From Bog-473 sp963791455 (GTDB lineage: Bacteria; Actinomycetota; Acidimicrobiia; Acidimicrobiales; RAAP-2), in NCBI GenBank assembly GCA_963791455.1, contig CAWBSM010000002.1, forward strand, positions 62,001-126,000: DNA of 64,000 bases, read 5' to 3'. The notes beneath the pieces are model-generated. The model was given only the letters and a program-made list of their open reading frames with translations, had not been told where the DNA came from and made no database searches. Within the stretch, counting starts at the first letter, position 1. Each line of letters starts with the position of its first letter. Positions 18,871 through 27,108 of the stretch are shown here, in pieces. The position numbers were made by a program, and so were the translations under genes.

Positions 18871-19389
18871 TCAGAGGTAGGCGCCCGTACGTCCGCTGGA
18901 GTCACCCGCCGACGGCAATCCCCGCTGGCGCATCTCCTCGAGCTGGGCCCGGGCGGCCATTTGCTGCGACATCAGGGTGGCCTGGATCCCGTGGAACAGG
19001 CCTTCGAGCCATCCCACCAGCTGGGCCTGGGCGATCCGCAGTTCGGCGTCGCTCGGTGCGTCGACGTCGAAGGGGGGCGTCATCCGTTGGAGCTCTTCGA
19101 CCAGATCGGGAGACAAGCCCTCGGCGAGGTCATGGACCGACTGCTCGTAGATCTCGCGCAACCGCACCCGGCTCTTCTCGTCGAGCGGCGCCGCACGCAC
19201 TTCGTCGAGCAGTGTCTTGACCATGGAGCCGATGCGAAGCACCTTGGCCGGCTGGTTGACCGATTCGGTCGTTCGGTCTTCGCCGTCGCCGTCTCTGCTT
19301 CCCTCGATCACCTCGTCAGGCGCGATCGCCCCGGAAGCACCGGGGGGCATCTCGCTCCCGCTCACGTCATTCGTGTCGTCAGCCATCAT
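18871..19389 (-). CDS. bpa: Bacterial proteasome activator Bpa/PafE
   Basis: 172 residues matching the DUF2587 proteasome-activator family, an ATP-independent ring that opens the 20S core particle and delivers unfolded proteins. The core reads AKVLRIGSMVKTLLDEVRAA, RVRLREIYEQSVHDLAEGLS and DAELRIAQAQLVGWLEGLFH, then QMAARAQLEEMRQRGLP. The C-terminus ...GRTGAYL is an HbYX-type tail (hydrophobic-Tyr-X) that docks in the pockets of the proteasome alpha ring. Tandem ATGs (19389, 19386) leave the start open by one residue. The gene implies 20S prcA/prcB genes elsewhere in the genome; none are in this window. Confidence 0.92.
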   Translation of the reverse strand: MMADDTNDVSGSEMPPGASGAIAPDEVIEGSRDGDGEDRTTESVNQPAKVLRIGSMVKTLLDEVRAAPLDEKSRVRLREIYEQSVHDLAEGLSPDLVEELQRMTPPFDVDAPSDAELRIAQAQLVGWLEGLFHGIQATLMSQQMAARAQLEEMRQRGLPSAGDSSGRTGAYL

Positions 19390-19469
19390 GCCTTTCGTAC
19401 CCGCCGTCTCGTGTCCTCACCCATGCGTTCTCCGCCGCCGACCCAATGTTGCCACCGGCGCCACCCTCC

Positions 19470-20597
19470 TCACGCGGTGGGCCAGCCGAGCAGGGGGACC
19501 ATCATCTCCGCCGAGGTCAGGGACCCGTGACGGGCCTGGAGGCGGAGCTCACCGGTGTCCGCCGGATCGAGGAACGCCGTCGGGACGAACGGCACCAGGG
19601 CGATGTCGCCGAGCCGGGCCGCCACCGCAGGCGACGGCACGCCGCCCAGCCAGTCCGCCGCAACGATTTGCTCCCTGGTCACCACCCAGGCCAGCTCGCC
19701 GTAGAGCTCGCTCGCCGCGTCGAAGAGGTCACGTTCGGCGCCGGCGCGGACGTGGAGCCAGCGAAAGCGTCCTTCGCCACTGATCAGGTCGAGACCACTC
19801 ATGATCTCCGGGCCGAGCACCTCGACGGATCCACCCACCTGGACCTGGCCGTGGTCCGCCGTGACGACGAGCACCGCTCCGGCCGGCAGCACGTTCAGCA
19901 CGTCAGCGACGAGGCGGTCTGTGGCGCGCAGCTCGTCGTCGTAGTACGGACCGAGACCTTGGGCGTGGGCGATCCTGTCGATGCCTTCGTAGTAGGCGTA
20001 CACGAACGGCTCGCCGGCCGCCGCCAGCTGACCCACGGCGGTGACGAGCCCGGCCGGCGTATGCCAGCGGTGCAGATCCACGTGCCCGAGATGGGCGGCG
20101 GTGAACCCGGTGGGCCCGTAGTCGTAGCGGGTGACCACGGGCACGGGACGGGTCGAACCGGCGAAGGACTCAAAAGGCTGGAACTCCGGAGCCGGCACCC
20201 GGGTCCGGACGTCGACACCGCGAATCGTCCACTGCAAGACGTTCATGACCTCCCCGTCCAGCGCCACCCGGTACCCGACCACCCCGTGCTCAGCCGGCGT
20301 CCGTCCGGTCACCAAGGTCGTCAGGGCGCACGCCGTGGTGCTGGGGGCGACCGACGTGATGGCGGTACCCGTCGCTGACTCCAGCACCGGAGCCAGCCCG
20401 CTGCGCTCTCGGAGCTGCTCCGCGCCGAGGCCGTCGAGCACGAGAAGGACGATCTGACGGGCCTCGGCCACGGGCGTCGGGAACCACGACGGCAGAGGCG
20501 CCTCCCCCGGTTGGGCCAGATGACCCAGGAGGGTCGGCACCACCCGGTGGATGCACGGGCCGTTCCAATCGGGGAGAATCGGGTCGGGCTGGCTCAC
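19470..20597 (-). CDS. Alkaline-phosphatase-superfamily nucleotide pyrophosphatase/phosphodiesterase
   Basis: 375 residues from the GTG at 20597 (VSQPDPILPDWNG). The metal-binding and nucleophile layout of type I phosphodiesterases is visible: LLVLDGLGAEQLRER (metal Asp), APSTTACALTTLVTGRTPAE (Thr nucleophile), EGIDRIAHAQG (Asp/His) and VVTADHGQ (Asp-His). The protein lacks an obvious signal peptide, so a cytosolic role is likelier than the secreted NPP role. The substrate is unknown. An in-frame extension to 20669 is Arg/Gly-rich and less plausible. It is divergent from the Rrf2 gene. Confidence 0.85.
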   Translation of the reverse strand: MSQPDPILPDWNGPCIHRVVPTLLGHLAQPGEAPLPSWFPTPVAEARQIVLLVLDGLGAEQLRERSGLAPVLESATGTAITSVAPSTTACALTTLVTGRTPAEHGVVGYRVALDGEVMNVLQWTIRGVDVRTRVPAPEFQPFESFAGSTRPVPVVTRYDYGPTGFTAAHLGHVDLHRWHTPAGLVTAVGQLAAAGEPFVYAYYEGIDRIAHAQGLGPYYDDELRATDRLVADVLNVLPAGAVLVVTADHGQVQVGGSVEVLGPEIMSGLDLISGEGRFRWLHVRAGAERDLFDAASELYGELAWVVTREQIVAADWLGGVPSPAVAARLGDIALVPFVPTAFLDPADTGELRLQARHGSLTSAEMMVPLLGWPTA

Positions 20598-20709
20598 CCG
20601 GTCTTCGACCCCGTTCTGGGGTTTGTCGCCGCCGCCTGGGCGGTCGCGCCGTCGCTCACGGGGGAACACCCTACGACCCGAGCACCCCCTCCACGTGTCT
20701 GGGGGCCGG

Positions 20710-20715
20710 TAGCAT
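20710..20715 (+). promoter_or_regulatory. Candidate -10 for the leaderless Rrf2 gene
   Basis: TAGCAT lies exactly 8 nt before the GTG at 20724, with no ribosome-binding site between them. This is the same spacing as at menH and menE. Confidence 0.45.
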
Positions 20716-20723
20716 CGGTGTTC

Positions 20724-21158
20724 GTGAGGGTTTCAACACGGGGTGACTACGCCAGTCGAGCCCTGCTCTCGCTCGCCCTCCACGGTGCCGAGACGCCGAC
20801 CTCCGTCCGGGACATCGCAGAGCGCACCGCGCTGCCCCAGCCGTACCTCGAGCAGATCCTCCTCGCGCTCAAGGGAGCTGGACTGGTCCGCTCCAAACGG
20901 GGGGTCGGGGGCGGCTACGTGTTGGCCCGCCCACCCGAGGAGATCTCGCTGGCCCAGATCGTCTCGGCCGTCGACGGCCCCATCGCTGCCGGCGACTTCG
21001 GGGAGCCCCACGCCAACGGTGCCTGCGACCACGAAGGCCAGTGCGTCCTGCTCGCGGTCTGGGCCGATGTGGGCGAGACCATCCGGACCCATCTGCAGTC
21101 CTACAGCCTCGCGGACATGGTCGACCGGGCCCAGGGCAACGTGGTCGCTCCGGTCTGA
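20724..21158 (+). CDS. Rrf2-family transcriptional regulator
   Basis: 144 residues from the GTG at 20724 (VRVSTRGDYASRALLSLALH). The winged-helix core and recognition helix are TALPQPYLEQILLALKGAGL, and the wing reads RGVGGGYVLARPPEEISLAQ. Members such as IscR, NsrR and RirA use a three-Cys cluster near the C-terminal third. Here NGACDHEGQCVLLAVW supplies only a C-x5-C pair and no third Cys follows. An Fe-S cluster would therefore need a non-Cys ligand, or sensing may be of another kind. The target is unknown; the nearest divergent gene is the phosphodiesterase. Confidence 0.9.
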   Translation: MRVSTRGDYASRALLSLALHGAETPTSVRDIAERTALPQPYLEQILLALKGAGLVRSKRGVGGGYVLARPPEEISLAQIVSAVDGPIAAGDFGEPHANGACDHEGQCVLLAVWADVGETIRTHLQSYSLADMVDRAQGNVVAPV

Positions 21159-21192
21159 GGGCCCGAGCAAGGGCCGTCGCCTTCCCGCGTCT

Positions 21193-21782
21193 TCATCTGC
21201 CCGGCGACCACCCGGTCCCCCGGTTCCACAATCCGATGGCCGGCCACTCGAGATCCCAATCCAGCACGCAGAGGGCCCCGGCTCGCAAGAGGAGGAGCCG
21301 TCCGGCCACTGGAGGCAACCCGACCCAACGAGCGGCCAGCACGCGGAGAAGGTGCCCGTGCGCCACGCACAAGGTGTCACCGTCGGCGGCTCTCGCCCGC
21401 TCGATGACCCGGTCGGCCCGACGCCCGACATCCGAGGCGCGCTCCCCCCGGGCACCCCGTCGTCCCAGATGTTCCAGCCTGGCCGCTGTTCCCGGATCTC
21501 CGCAGACGTCAGGCCTTCGTACGCGCCGTAGTCCCACTCCATGAGGTCCGGCTCGATCTGCCCCTCGAACCCGGCCAGCGCACAGGTCTCCGCCGCCCGC
21601 CGCAGCGGGCTGGTGAGGACGAGGGCGAAGCTCGTCCAACCGTGGGTCCGGACGAGTTCACCTGCCTCTTTGGCCTGCTCGCGTCCCTCGTCGAGGAGGG
21701 GAATATCCGTCCGCCCGGTGTGTTGACCCGAGAGGGACCACTCCGTGGCTCCATGCCTCAAGAGCACCATCCTGGCGGCCAT
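21193..21782 (-). CDS. Histidine phosphatase family protein, apparent frameshift
   Basis: A phosphoglycerate-mutase-like phosphatase of about 195 residues. The first part reads MVLLRHGATEWSLSGQHTGR (the RHG catalytic motif), TSPLRRAAETCALAGF and LMEWDYGAYEGLTSAEIRE. After WNIWDDGVPGG the frame breaks inside a run of six G (21446-21451). With seven G it would continue as ERASDVGRRADRVIERA and TLCVAHGHLLRVLAARW, which restores the second catalytic His, and end at 21193. A one-base homopolymer deletion is the simplest explanation. The start is ATG at 21782 or 21770. The substrate is unknown. Confidence 0.8.
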
Positions 21783-21938
21783 GGGCCGTAGACCAGCACG
21801 GAGCGGCGGTCGGAGCAATTCGGTGCGAACACCCTCATGGAATGATCCGGGCAGGGTTGGCGTTGTACCAGCCAGGTTGATCCCGGAACCGCCGGGGTAC
21901 GTACGACTGGGAGTGAGCGAAAAGCGTCTGGAGCGAAA

Positions 21939-22775
21939 ATGAAGAGCGCGGTGAACACGTCGGACACGTTGGGCCTGATGCTGCGTGACCTTGATCAGTT
22001 CCCCATGCCCGACCACGAGCAGCAGGTCGAGCTGGCCAAGCGAGTGGTGGCCGGCGACGAGGCCGCGCGCAAGCAGATGGTTGCGGCCAACCTGCGGTTG
22101 GTCGTGCACTGGGCCAGGCGCTATCAGGATCGTGGCGTCGACATGGCCGACCTCGTTCAGGAGGGCACCTTCGGCTTGATGCGGGCGGTCGACAAGTTCG
22201 ACTGGGAGCGTGGCTTCCGGTTCTCCACCTACGCGACCTGGTGGATCCGCCAGGCGCTGCAGCGGGCTGTCCAGCAGCACGGGCGCACCATCAGGATCCC
22301 ACTGGAGGTCGGGGAACAGATCCAGCGCCTCGAGCTGACAAAGTCAGAGCTCGCGAGCACGTTGGGACGCGCCCCCACCGAGGCCGAACTCGACGAGGCG
22401 ACAGGCATGAGCGCAGACGAGCGGGAGTCGCTCGAAGACGTGGCCCGTGTGACCGCGTCACTGGATCAGCCGGCTGCCCTCGAGTCAACCACGACGTTGG
22501 GCGAGTTGGTGGCTCCGGACGACTCGGACTTCGTCGCAGACGTCGAAGAGACCATGGTCTACGAGCGGGTCCGCGATGCCGTCGAGCGGTTGCCCGGTCT
22601 CCAGCGTGACGTGCTCAGGCTGCGCTTCGGTTTCGACGGCGACTCGCCGGCTTCGCTGCAGTCGACGGCGGAGCGACTCGGTGTGGGTGTGCGGCGGGTT
22701 CGCCGGGCCGAGGAGGAGGCGCTGGCCGCGCTGTCCTTCGACGCGGACGTTCTCGGCGTCCACGAAGCAGCCTGA
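21939..22775 (+). CDS. Sigma-70 family RNA polymerase sigma factor (group 2/3-like)
   Basis: 278 residues. Region 1.2 is recognisable (DTLGLMLRDLDQFPMPDHEQ), region 2 is strong (AANLRLVVHWARRYQDRGVD, LVQEGTFGLMRAVDKFDWER, FRFSTYATWWIRQALQRAV), region 3 begins RTIRIPLEVGEQIQRLEL, and region 4 reads RVRDAVERLPGLQRDVLRLR with a recognition-helix stretch TAERLGVGVRRVRRAEEEAL. Region 1.1 is absent, so this is not the housekeeping RpoD but an SigB/HrdB-like alternative or secondary factor. The ATG at 21939 follows GGAGCG. It converges with the RluA-type gene. Confidence 0.9.
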   Translation: MKSAVNTSDTLGLMLRDLDQFPMPDHEQQVELAKRVVAGDEAARKQMVAANLRLVVHWARRYQDRGVDMADLVQEGTFGLMRAVDKFDWERGFRFSTYATWWIRQALQRAVQQHGRTIRIPLEVGEQIQRLELTKSELASTLGRAPTEAELDEATGMSADERESLEDVARVTASLDQPAALESTTTLGELVAPDDSDFVADVEETMVYERVRDAVERLPGLQRDVLRLRFGFDGDSPASLQSTAERLGVGVRRVRRAEEEALAALSFDADVLGVHEAA

Positions 22776-22794
22776 GCCGCCCGTCGGCGACGAG

Positions 22795-23800
22795 CTAACC
22801 CAGGAAGTTCCTGAGGTCCTCGGGCAGCTCCGACGTGAACTCCAGCCGCGCCCCCGTTCCCGGGTGCGTGAACGCAAGTTTCCACGCATGCAGGAAGAAT
22901 CGCCCTGCGCCGAGGCGCTTGTCGGCCATCCCGTAGCGGGCATCACCCACCACGGGATGGCCGATGGCTGCCATGTGGACGCGTATCTGATGGGTCCTGC
23001 CCGTCTGGAGCGAGAGCTCGAGCAGGGTCGTCGGTGTTTCCCCACCGCGTCGCTCGATGACCGTGTACGCGGTGCGGGCCGGCTTCCCCCCGGCGGTGAT
23101 CGCCATCTTGGTCGGTGTCCGAGAGGAGCGCCCGATCGGCGCCTCCACCTCTCCGCGGTCCTCCGGCCACGAGGCCCGCCACCATCGCCAAATACCGGCG
23201 CCCCATCGTCCTCGCGGCCAGTTGTTCCGCCAGCGCCCGGTAGGCATCCGGCGTCCGCGCCACGGCCAGGAGGCCGGAAGTGCCCTTGTCGAGCCGGTGC
23301 ACGATGCCGGGTCGGTCGGGCGCGCAGGTCCCCGACGCCACGAGCTCGGCCAGGTCCGGAAACCGCGCCAACAGTCCTCCGACGAGGGTCCCGCTGTCGT
23401 GGCCCGCCCCCGGGTGCACCACGAGCCCGGCCGGCTTGTCGACCACCGCCACCAGGTCGTCCTCGTGCACGACCACGAAGCGCACGTCCGAATCCGGCGC
23501 CACACCGGAGTCTCGAGCCCCGGCCAGCAGCACGCTGAGCGTGGCACCCTCTCTCAGCGGGGTGCGTCCGGCCACGACAGGCGCTCCGTCGACCAGCACC
23601 CGGCCGGCTGCGATCAACTGAGCGGCCGCGGCCCGCGACACGTTGGCCACCATGGAGACCCCCCGATCGGCCCGGACTCCAGCGAGCAGTGCGGGGATGT
23701 CGGTCGTCACGGACTCCCCGGCGCCCCGGTCCGGAGGTGACCCCCCGGGCGCGCCCGCATCGTTACCACCGTTGCCCCCGGCGCCCGGAGCGTCTGTCAT
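22795..23800 (-). CDS. RluA/RluD-family pseudouridine synthase, apparent frameshift
   Basis: An rRNA or tRNA pseudouridine synthase of about 335 residues. The N-terminal S4 domain includes VSRAAAAQLIAAGRVLVDGA. The catalytic domain has DLVAVVDKPAGLVVHPGAGH and the active-site Asp in PGIVHRLDKGTSGLLAVART. Near 23168 the frame shifts by one base: VAGLVA continues in the next frame as EDRGEVEAPIGRSSRTPTKM, SLQTGRTHQIRVHMAAIGHP and ends GTGARLEFTSELPEDLRNF. One surplus G in ggccggagg explains it. The ATG at 23800 overlaps the lspA stop (ATGA), the usual lspA-rluD order. A sequencing error is more likely than loss of a conserved gene. Confidence 0.85.
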
Positions 23801-24321
23801 CCCGCCCTCCTTGCCTGACTGGCCGGGCCTGTCTGCACCGAAGCCCGGCCGCCAAAGAGCAGGCACACGACCACGATGACGACGCCCACCGTCACGCATG
23901 CATCGGCCAGATTGAACGTCGGCCAGTAGTCGAGCGTCACGAAGTCGGGCACCTGCCCCCCGTGCGCGCCGACGATCCGCTCACTCAGGTTCCCCACGGC
24001 ACCGCCGAGGACCAGCCCAGCTCCGATGGCCAACGGCACCGTGTGGACCTGCGCCACCACGAACGCCAAGACCAGGACACCGATGCACAAGAGCACCGTC
24101 ACCGCAACGGCCCGGCCACTGAAGAGGCTGAACGCGAAGCCCGAGTTGTAGGTGAGCCCCAGCCCGAACGGCCCCCAGACGTGCCGGACGCCGTGGAGGT
24201 GGTCAACCGCGAGCGATGTGGTCACCCGGTCCGCTACCACCACGACGGCGGCTATGGCAAACGCCAAGACCCGGGGACGAGTCAGCGCCGCGACAGTCCC
24301 CCGCTCTTGCAGGCCACGCAC
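23797..24321 (-). CDS. lspA: Lipoprotein signal peptidase II
   Basis: 174 residues, a four-helix membrane aspartic protease that cuts prolipoproteins after lipid modification. The helices read LAFAIAAVVVVADRVTTSLA, VAVTVLLCIGVLVLAFVVAQ and a last CVTVGVVIVVVCLLF. Family motifs are LTYNSGFAFSLFSG, LGGAVGNLSERIVG and TFNLADACVTVG. The NLAD aspartate and the Asp of QVPDFV are present, but the usual Asp of the GNxxDR motif is Glu here (GNLSER). The only canonical start is ATG at 24321, which overlaps the DksA-like gene by 40 bp. The stop is coupled to the RluA-type gene by ATGA. Confidence 0.9.
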   Translation of the reverse strand: MRGLQERGTVAALTRPRVLAFAIAAVVVVADRVTTSLAVDHLHGVRHVWGPFGLGLTYNSGFAFSLFSGRAVAVTVLLCIGVLVLAFVVAQVHTVPLAIGAGLVLGGAVGNLSERIVGAHGGQVPDFVTLDYWPTFNLADACVTVGVVIVVVCLLFGGRASVQTGPASQARRAG

Positions 24322-25175
24322 AGACGGGCGTACGGCAACGCCCGCAAGCGCGGCTTGGGAATCGGCTGGAAGCAGCGCTCGCAGTACCCGTAGGTCTTGT
24401 CGTCGATCCGTCGCAGAGCATCATCGATCTCCTCGACGGCCAAGGTGGCCTGCCCGGAGAGCGCGAGGTTGCGCTCGCGATCGACCGTCACCGTGCCGCC
24501 CTCACCCGATTCCTCGTCGAACTGCACGTCGCCCGGCTCGCGCTCGAGCGCCAGCGAGTCGGCTTCCGCACGCAGCGAGGTCGCCTGCTCCTGGTAGATG
24601 GCGCGCTCGCCCACTAACAGATCACGGACCTCGTCCAGGAACTTCGCGTCCTTGGCATACGGACCCGTCTTCGGCCGTACCGGCGCCGGCGGCTTGGGTT
24701 TCGGCGTGAAGGTCGTGCGGGCGGGGGCTGGAGCGGCTCCCGCCCCGTTCCCGGCTGCCGTGGTCTTGGACCCCGCGGACGCCGCCGCAGGCTTCTTGGC
24801 CGCGGGCTTCTTGGCCGGAGCCGGTGGAGCACCCTTCTTCGACGGCGTTGCCGCCTTCTTGGCGGTCGCCGGCGCGGTCTTCCGAGGACTGGCGGCAGCC
24901 TTTTTCGCGGGCGGTGCCTTCTTGGCGGTCGCCGGCGCCGCCTTCTTCGCCGGCGCGGACACCACCTTCTTGGCGGATGGTCCAGCCTTCTTGGTGGTCG
25001 TGGCTACCTTTTTCACAACGGGAACTGCTTTCTTTTTCGACAGGGCGGGACGTCTCGCCGCGGCTGCTGCAACCTTGGCCGTGGACGTTTTGTTCCCAAC
25101 CCGTGGTGTCGCTTTGGTGGCCGAGCGCGACGCAGGCAACCTTTTGACCTGGGAGCCCTTGCTCGCTGGGGTCAT
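24282..25175 (-). CDS. DksA/TraR zinc-finger protein with histone-H1-like Lys/Ala tail
   Basis: 297 residues in two unlike halves. Residues 1-175 or so are a histone-H1-like tail of repeated Ala-Lys-Lys-Pro units (KKAAPATAKKAPPAKKAAAS is one block), strongly basic and expected to bind DNA or RNA. The C-terminal third is a TraR/DksA-type module: a coiled coil (FLDEVRDLLVGERAIYQEQA), the DDALRRIDDKTYGYCERC segment and a C4 zinc finger, CERC then CVAC. DksA proteins reach into the RNA polymerase secondary channel. The tail could tether it to nucleoid DNA; that is inference. The start ATG follows GGAGGG. Confidence 0.88.
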   Translation of the reverse strand: MTPASKGSQVKRLPASRSATKATPRVGNKTSTAKVAAAAARRPALSKKKAVPVVKKVATTTKKAGPSAKKVVSAPAKKAAPATAKKAPPAKKAAASPRKTAPATAKKAATPSKKGAPPAPAKKPAAKKPAAASAGSKTTAAGNGAGAAPAPARTTFTPKPKPPAPVRPKTGPYAKDAKFLDEVRDLLVGERAIYQEQATSLRAEADSLALEREPGDVQFDEESGEGGTVTVDRERNLALSGQATLAVEEIDDALRRIDDKTYGYCERCFQPIPKPRLRALPYARLCVACKSGGLSRR

Positions 25176-25212
25176 CGTTCCCTCCTTCGGACCACCCGAG
25201 GTGGCCGGCTTC

Positions 25213-25230
25213 CCGGACGACCTCGTCCGG
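25213..25230. repeat. Perfect inverted repeat upstream of the DksA-like gene
   Basis: CCGGACGA and TCGTCCGG flank a 2-bp centre in the 126-bp gap between divIVA and the DksA-like gene. It could be an operator or a hairpin in that gene's leader. A weak TTGCCC / TATCGT promoter pair lies just upstream of it. Confidence 0.35.
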
Positions 25231-25301
25231 GGAGCGGGTGACGATACCGGACGGTAGCGACGAGGGGCAATACCGCCCGGTGACGGTCCAGCGGGAAGGG
25301 T

Positions 25302-26066
25302 TTAGAGCGGCTGGGGTGCCCCCGACACGGCTGCGCCGGTGGAGTTTTGGAGGTTGAGCGTCGGGGGACCGTCGTCGGCTTCGGGGACCGGGTCAGAGGG
25401 CTCGCCTCCTCCGGCTGCGTCGCGGGAGGGCGGCGTCGACTTCGGCTTCACCCCCATGAGCGAATTGGCCGGCTGCACGTTCTCGTCGACCCACTTCAGA
25501 ATCTCGCTCAGCGCGCCGCGCAAACGGTTGCGCTCCGACTCGAGGTGCCGGGCCATGCTCTCCACGTCCGCGGCCAACTCGGTCCGGGTGGACTCCAGTC
25601 GGGTGACCTCGTCGCGCAGTTTCTGGTGCGTGTCGACTTGCAGCTGCGCCGCCGTCGCCTCCGCGGCCGCAATGGCGGCGCGCGCTGACTCTTCGGCCTG
25701 CGCGATCACCGCCGCCGCCTCGGCCTCGCTCTCTCGCTTCGTCTGGTCGACGAACTTCTGCGCCAGCAGCAGGGTGCGCTGGAGCGTCTCGTCAGAGAGC
25801 GCCGCGGCCTCCGTCGAGGCGGCCTGGTCGCCCTCGGCCGCCACGGGCGCCGCTCGCTTCTCGCGCTCCAACTGGGCGATGCGTTCACTGGCCTGACGCA
25901 ACCGCTCGTTCAGCTGCCGGACGTGCTCCTGGAGCCCCTCGGCTTCCTGGGCCGCCTTGTCCAGGTATTCATCGACCTCGTCGACGTTATAACCCTTCAG
26001 ACCGAGGCGGAACTCGACGGTGCGAAGCGTGTCGAGAATCGATGAGGGCGCTTGAGCATTGGTCAT
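25302..26066 (-). CDS. divIVA: DivIVA-domain polar growth/division protein (Wag31-like)
   Basis: 254 residues. The N-terminal DivIVA lipid-binding region is LDTLRTVEFRLGLKGYNVDE followed by VDEYLDKAAQEAEGLQEHV. Long coiled coils come next (QLNERLRQASERIAQLEREK and SARAAIAAAEATAAQLQVDT). A Pro/Gly-rich tail ends the protein. In actinobacteria this protein marks curved membrane and organises polar cell-wall synthesis. It sits in the usual place after yggT at the end of the dcw cluster. The ATG at 26066 fits. Confidence 0.92.
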   Translation of the reverse strand: MTNAQAPSSILDTLRTVEFRLGLKGYNVDEVDEYLDKAAQEAEGLQEHVRQLNERLRQASERIAQLEREKRAAPVAAEGDQAASTEAAALSDETLQRTLLLAQKFVDQTKRESEAEAAAVIAQAEESARAAIAAAEATAAQLQVDTHQKLRDEVTRLESTRTELAADVESMARHLESERNRLRGALSEILKWVDENVQPANSLMGVKPKSTPPSRDAAGGGEPSDPVPEADDGPPTLNLQNSTGAAVSGAPQPL

Positions 26067-26112
26067 GGTGGCCGATTCTAACCATCCTCACCTGCCCTTC
26101 CGGTTATCTCGT

Positions 26113-26370
26113 TCAGGCCCTCAGCACGGGAATCAGCACAATTTGTGCAACCAGGATGACCACCAGGAAGGAGAAATCCAGCCCGGCCATGGGGCGGATG
26201 ACCCGGCGGACCGGGCGAAGCACCGGCTCGGTGGCCTGGTAGAGGAAGTACTGGATTCGTGCCCAGGTGGTCCCAGGTCGGATCCGGAACCAGCTCATGA
26301 TCGCGTAGGGGAACATGATCAGCCAGATATAGGCCTCGATCAGCCACGCAAGGAGATGGAAGAGGTTCAC
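26113..26370 (-). CDS. YggT-family membrane protein
   Basis: 85 residues with two hydrophobic segments (FHLLAWLIEAYIWLIMFPYA and FSFLVVILVAQIVLIPVLRA) and the family hallmark PVLRPVRRVIRP between them. YggT proteins are found next to sepF and divIVA in Gram-positives and plastids, and have been linked to division-plane or cofactor assembly without a firm mechanism. The start is GTG at 26370. It is 21 bp from sepF and part of the same run of genes. Confidence 0.92.
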   Translation of the reverse strand: MNLFHLLAWLIEAYIWLIMFPYAIMSWFRIRPGTTWARIQYFLYQATEPVLRPVRRVIRPMAGLDFSFLVVILVAQIVLIPVLRA

Positions 26371-26391
26371 TAGCCCGCGAGGGTAGTGGTT

Positions 26392-26973
26392 CTAATCGCG
26401 GCCGAAACCGCGCTCAACCAGACGCTGGCGTTCCTCGTCGGAGACCTTCACATTGGTCGGCGCCAGAAGAAAGACCTGGTCCGCCACTTTTTCCATCTCA
26501 CCGCTCAGGGCGTAGGTCACCCCGCTGCAGAAATCGATCATTCGCCGCTGCAGGTCGCGCTCGGCCATCTGGAGGTTCACGATCACCGGTCGGTTGTCCT
26601 TCAGTCGGTCCGCAATCTCCTTGGCGTCCCCAAAGCGCGACGGGGCGACGACGTGCACTCGGGCCGAGGAGGGTGCGGGCGCGGCGCTGATGGCCGTGTC
26701 GACGGGCACGGCCCGGACCGCAGTGGGACGCGGTGCGACATTGCTCGGGGCCGGCCTCGGCTGGCTGGGAACGGCGGACTCGCGCGGGATGGTGCGGACC
26801 CTGCTCATGCCGCCGCTGAACTCCTCGGCCTGGTCGTAATCCTGGGTCTGCGGCTCGACCCTTGTGGTGCCCGAGAACCCACGCGGCGCCCGGTCCAGAT
26901 CGTCGTACTCGTCGTACTCGTCGTCGAGCAGGCCGAGATAGACCATGGTCTTCTTCATAAACGAGGGTGACAT
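26392..26973 (-). CDS. sepF: Cell division protein SepF
   Basis: 193 residues from the ATG at 26973, preceded by AGGAGAAGG. It has an N-terminal amphipathic membrane anchor (MSPSFMKKTMVYLGLLDDEY), a variable acidic/Pro-rich linker, and the SepF core: VVAPSRFGDAKEIADRLKDN, RPVIVNLQMAERDLQRRMID, FCSGVTYALSGEMEKVADQV. SepF replaces FtsA as the FtsZ membrane tether in these bacteria. The TTG 15 nt further upstream is in frame but has no ribosome-binding site. Confidence 0.94.
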   Translation of the reverse strand: MSPSFMKKTMVYLGLLDDEYDEYDDLDRAPRGFSGTTRVEPQTQDYDQAEEFSGGMSRVRTIPRESAVPSQPRPAPSNVAPRPTAVRAVPVDTAISAAPAPSSARVHVVAPSRFGDAKEIADRLKDNRPVIVNLQMAERDLQRRMIDFCSGVTYALSGEMEKVADQVFLLAPTNVKVSDEERQRLVERGFGRD

Positions 26974-27108
26974 GCCTTCTCCTGTCAAAGACAGCGTAGT
27001 GCCTGCTCCGCAGCATCGGCAGGTCCCGGCAGCGGGCCGCGGTCCGCTCCCGTCATCGTCAGCCAGCCCATCGGCCTGCCATCGGGCTTCCTCAAAGATT
27101 CCCCCACT

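Noticed and set aside
24294..24321. Shorter lspA start to avoid the 40-bp overlap
   Set aside because: No ATG, GTG or TTG exists in frame before the first helix, only CTG codons.
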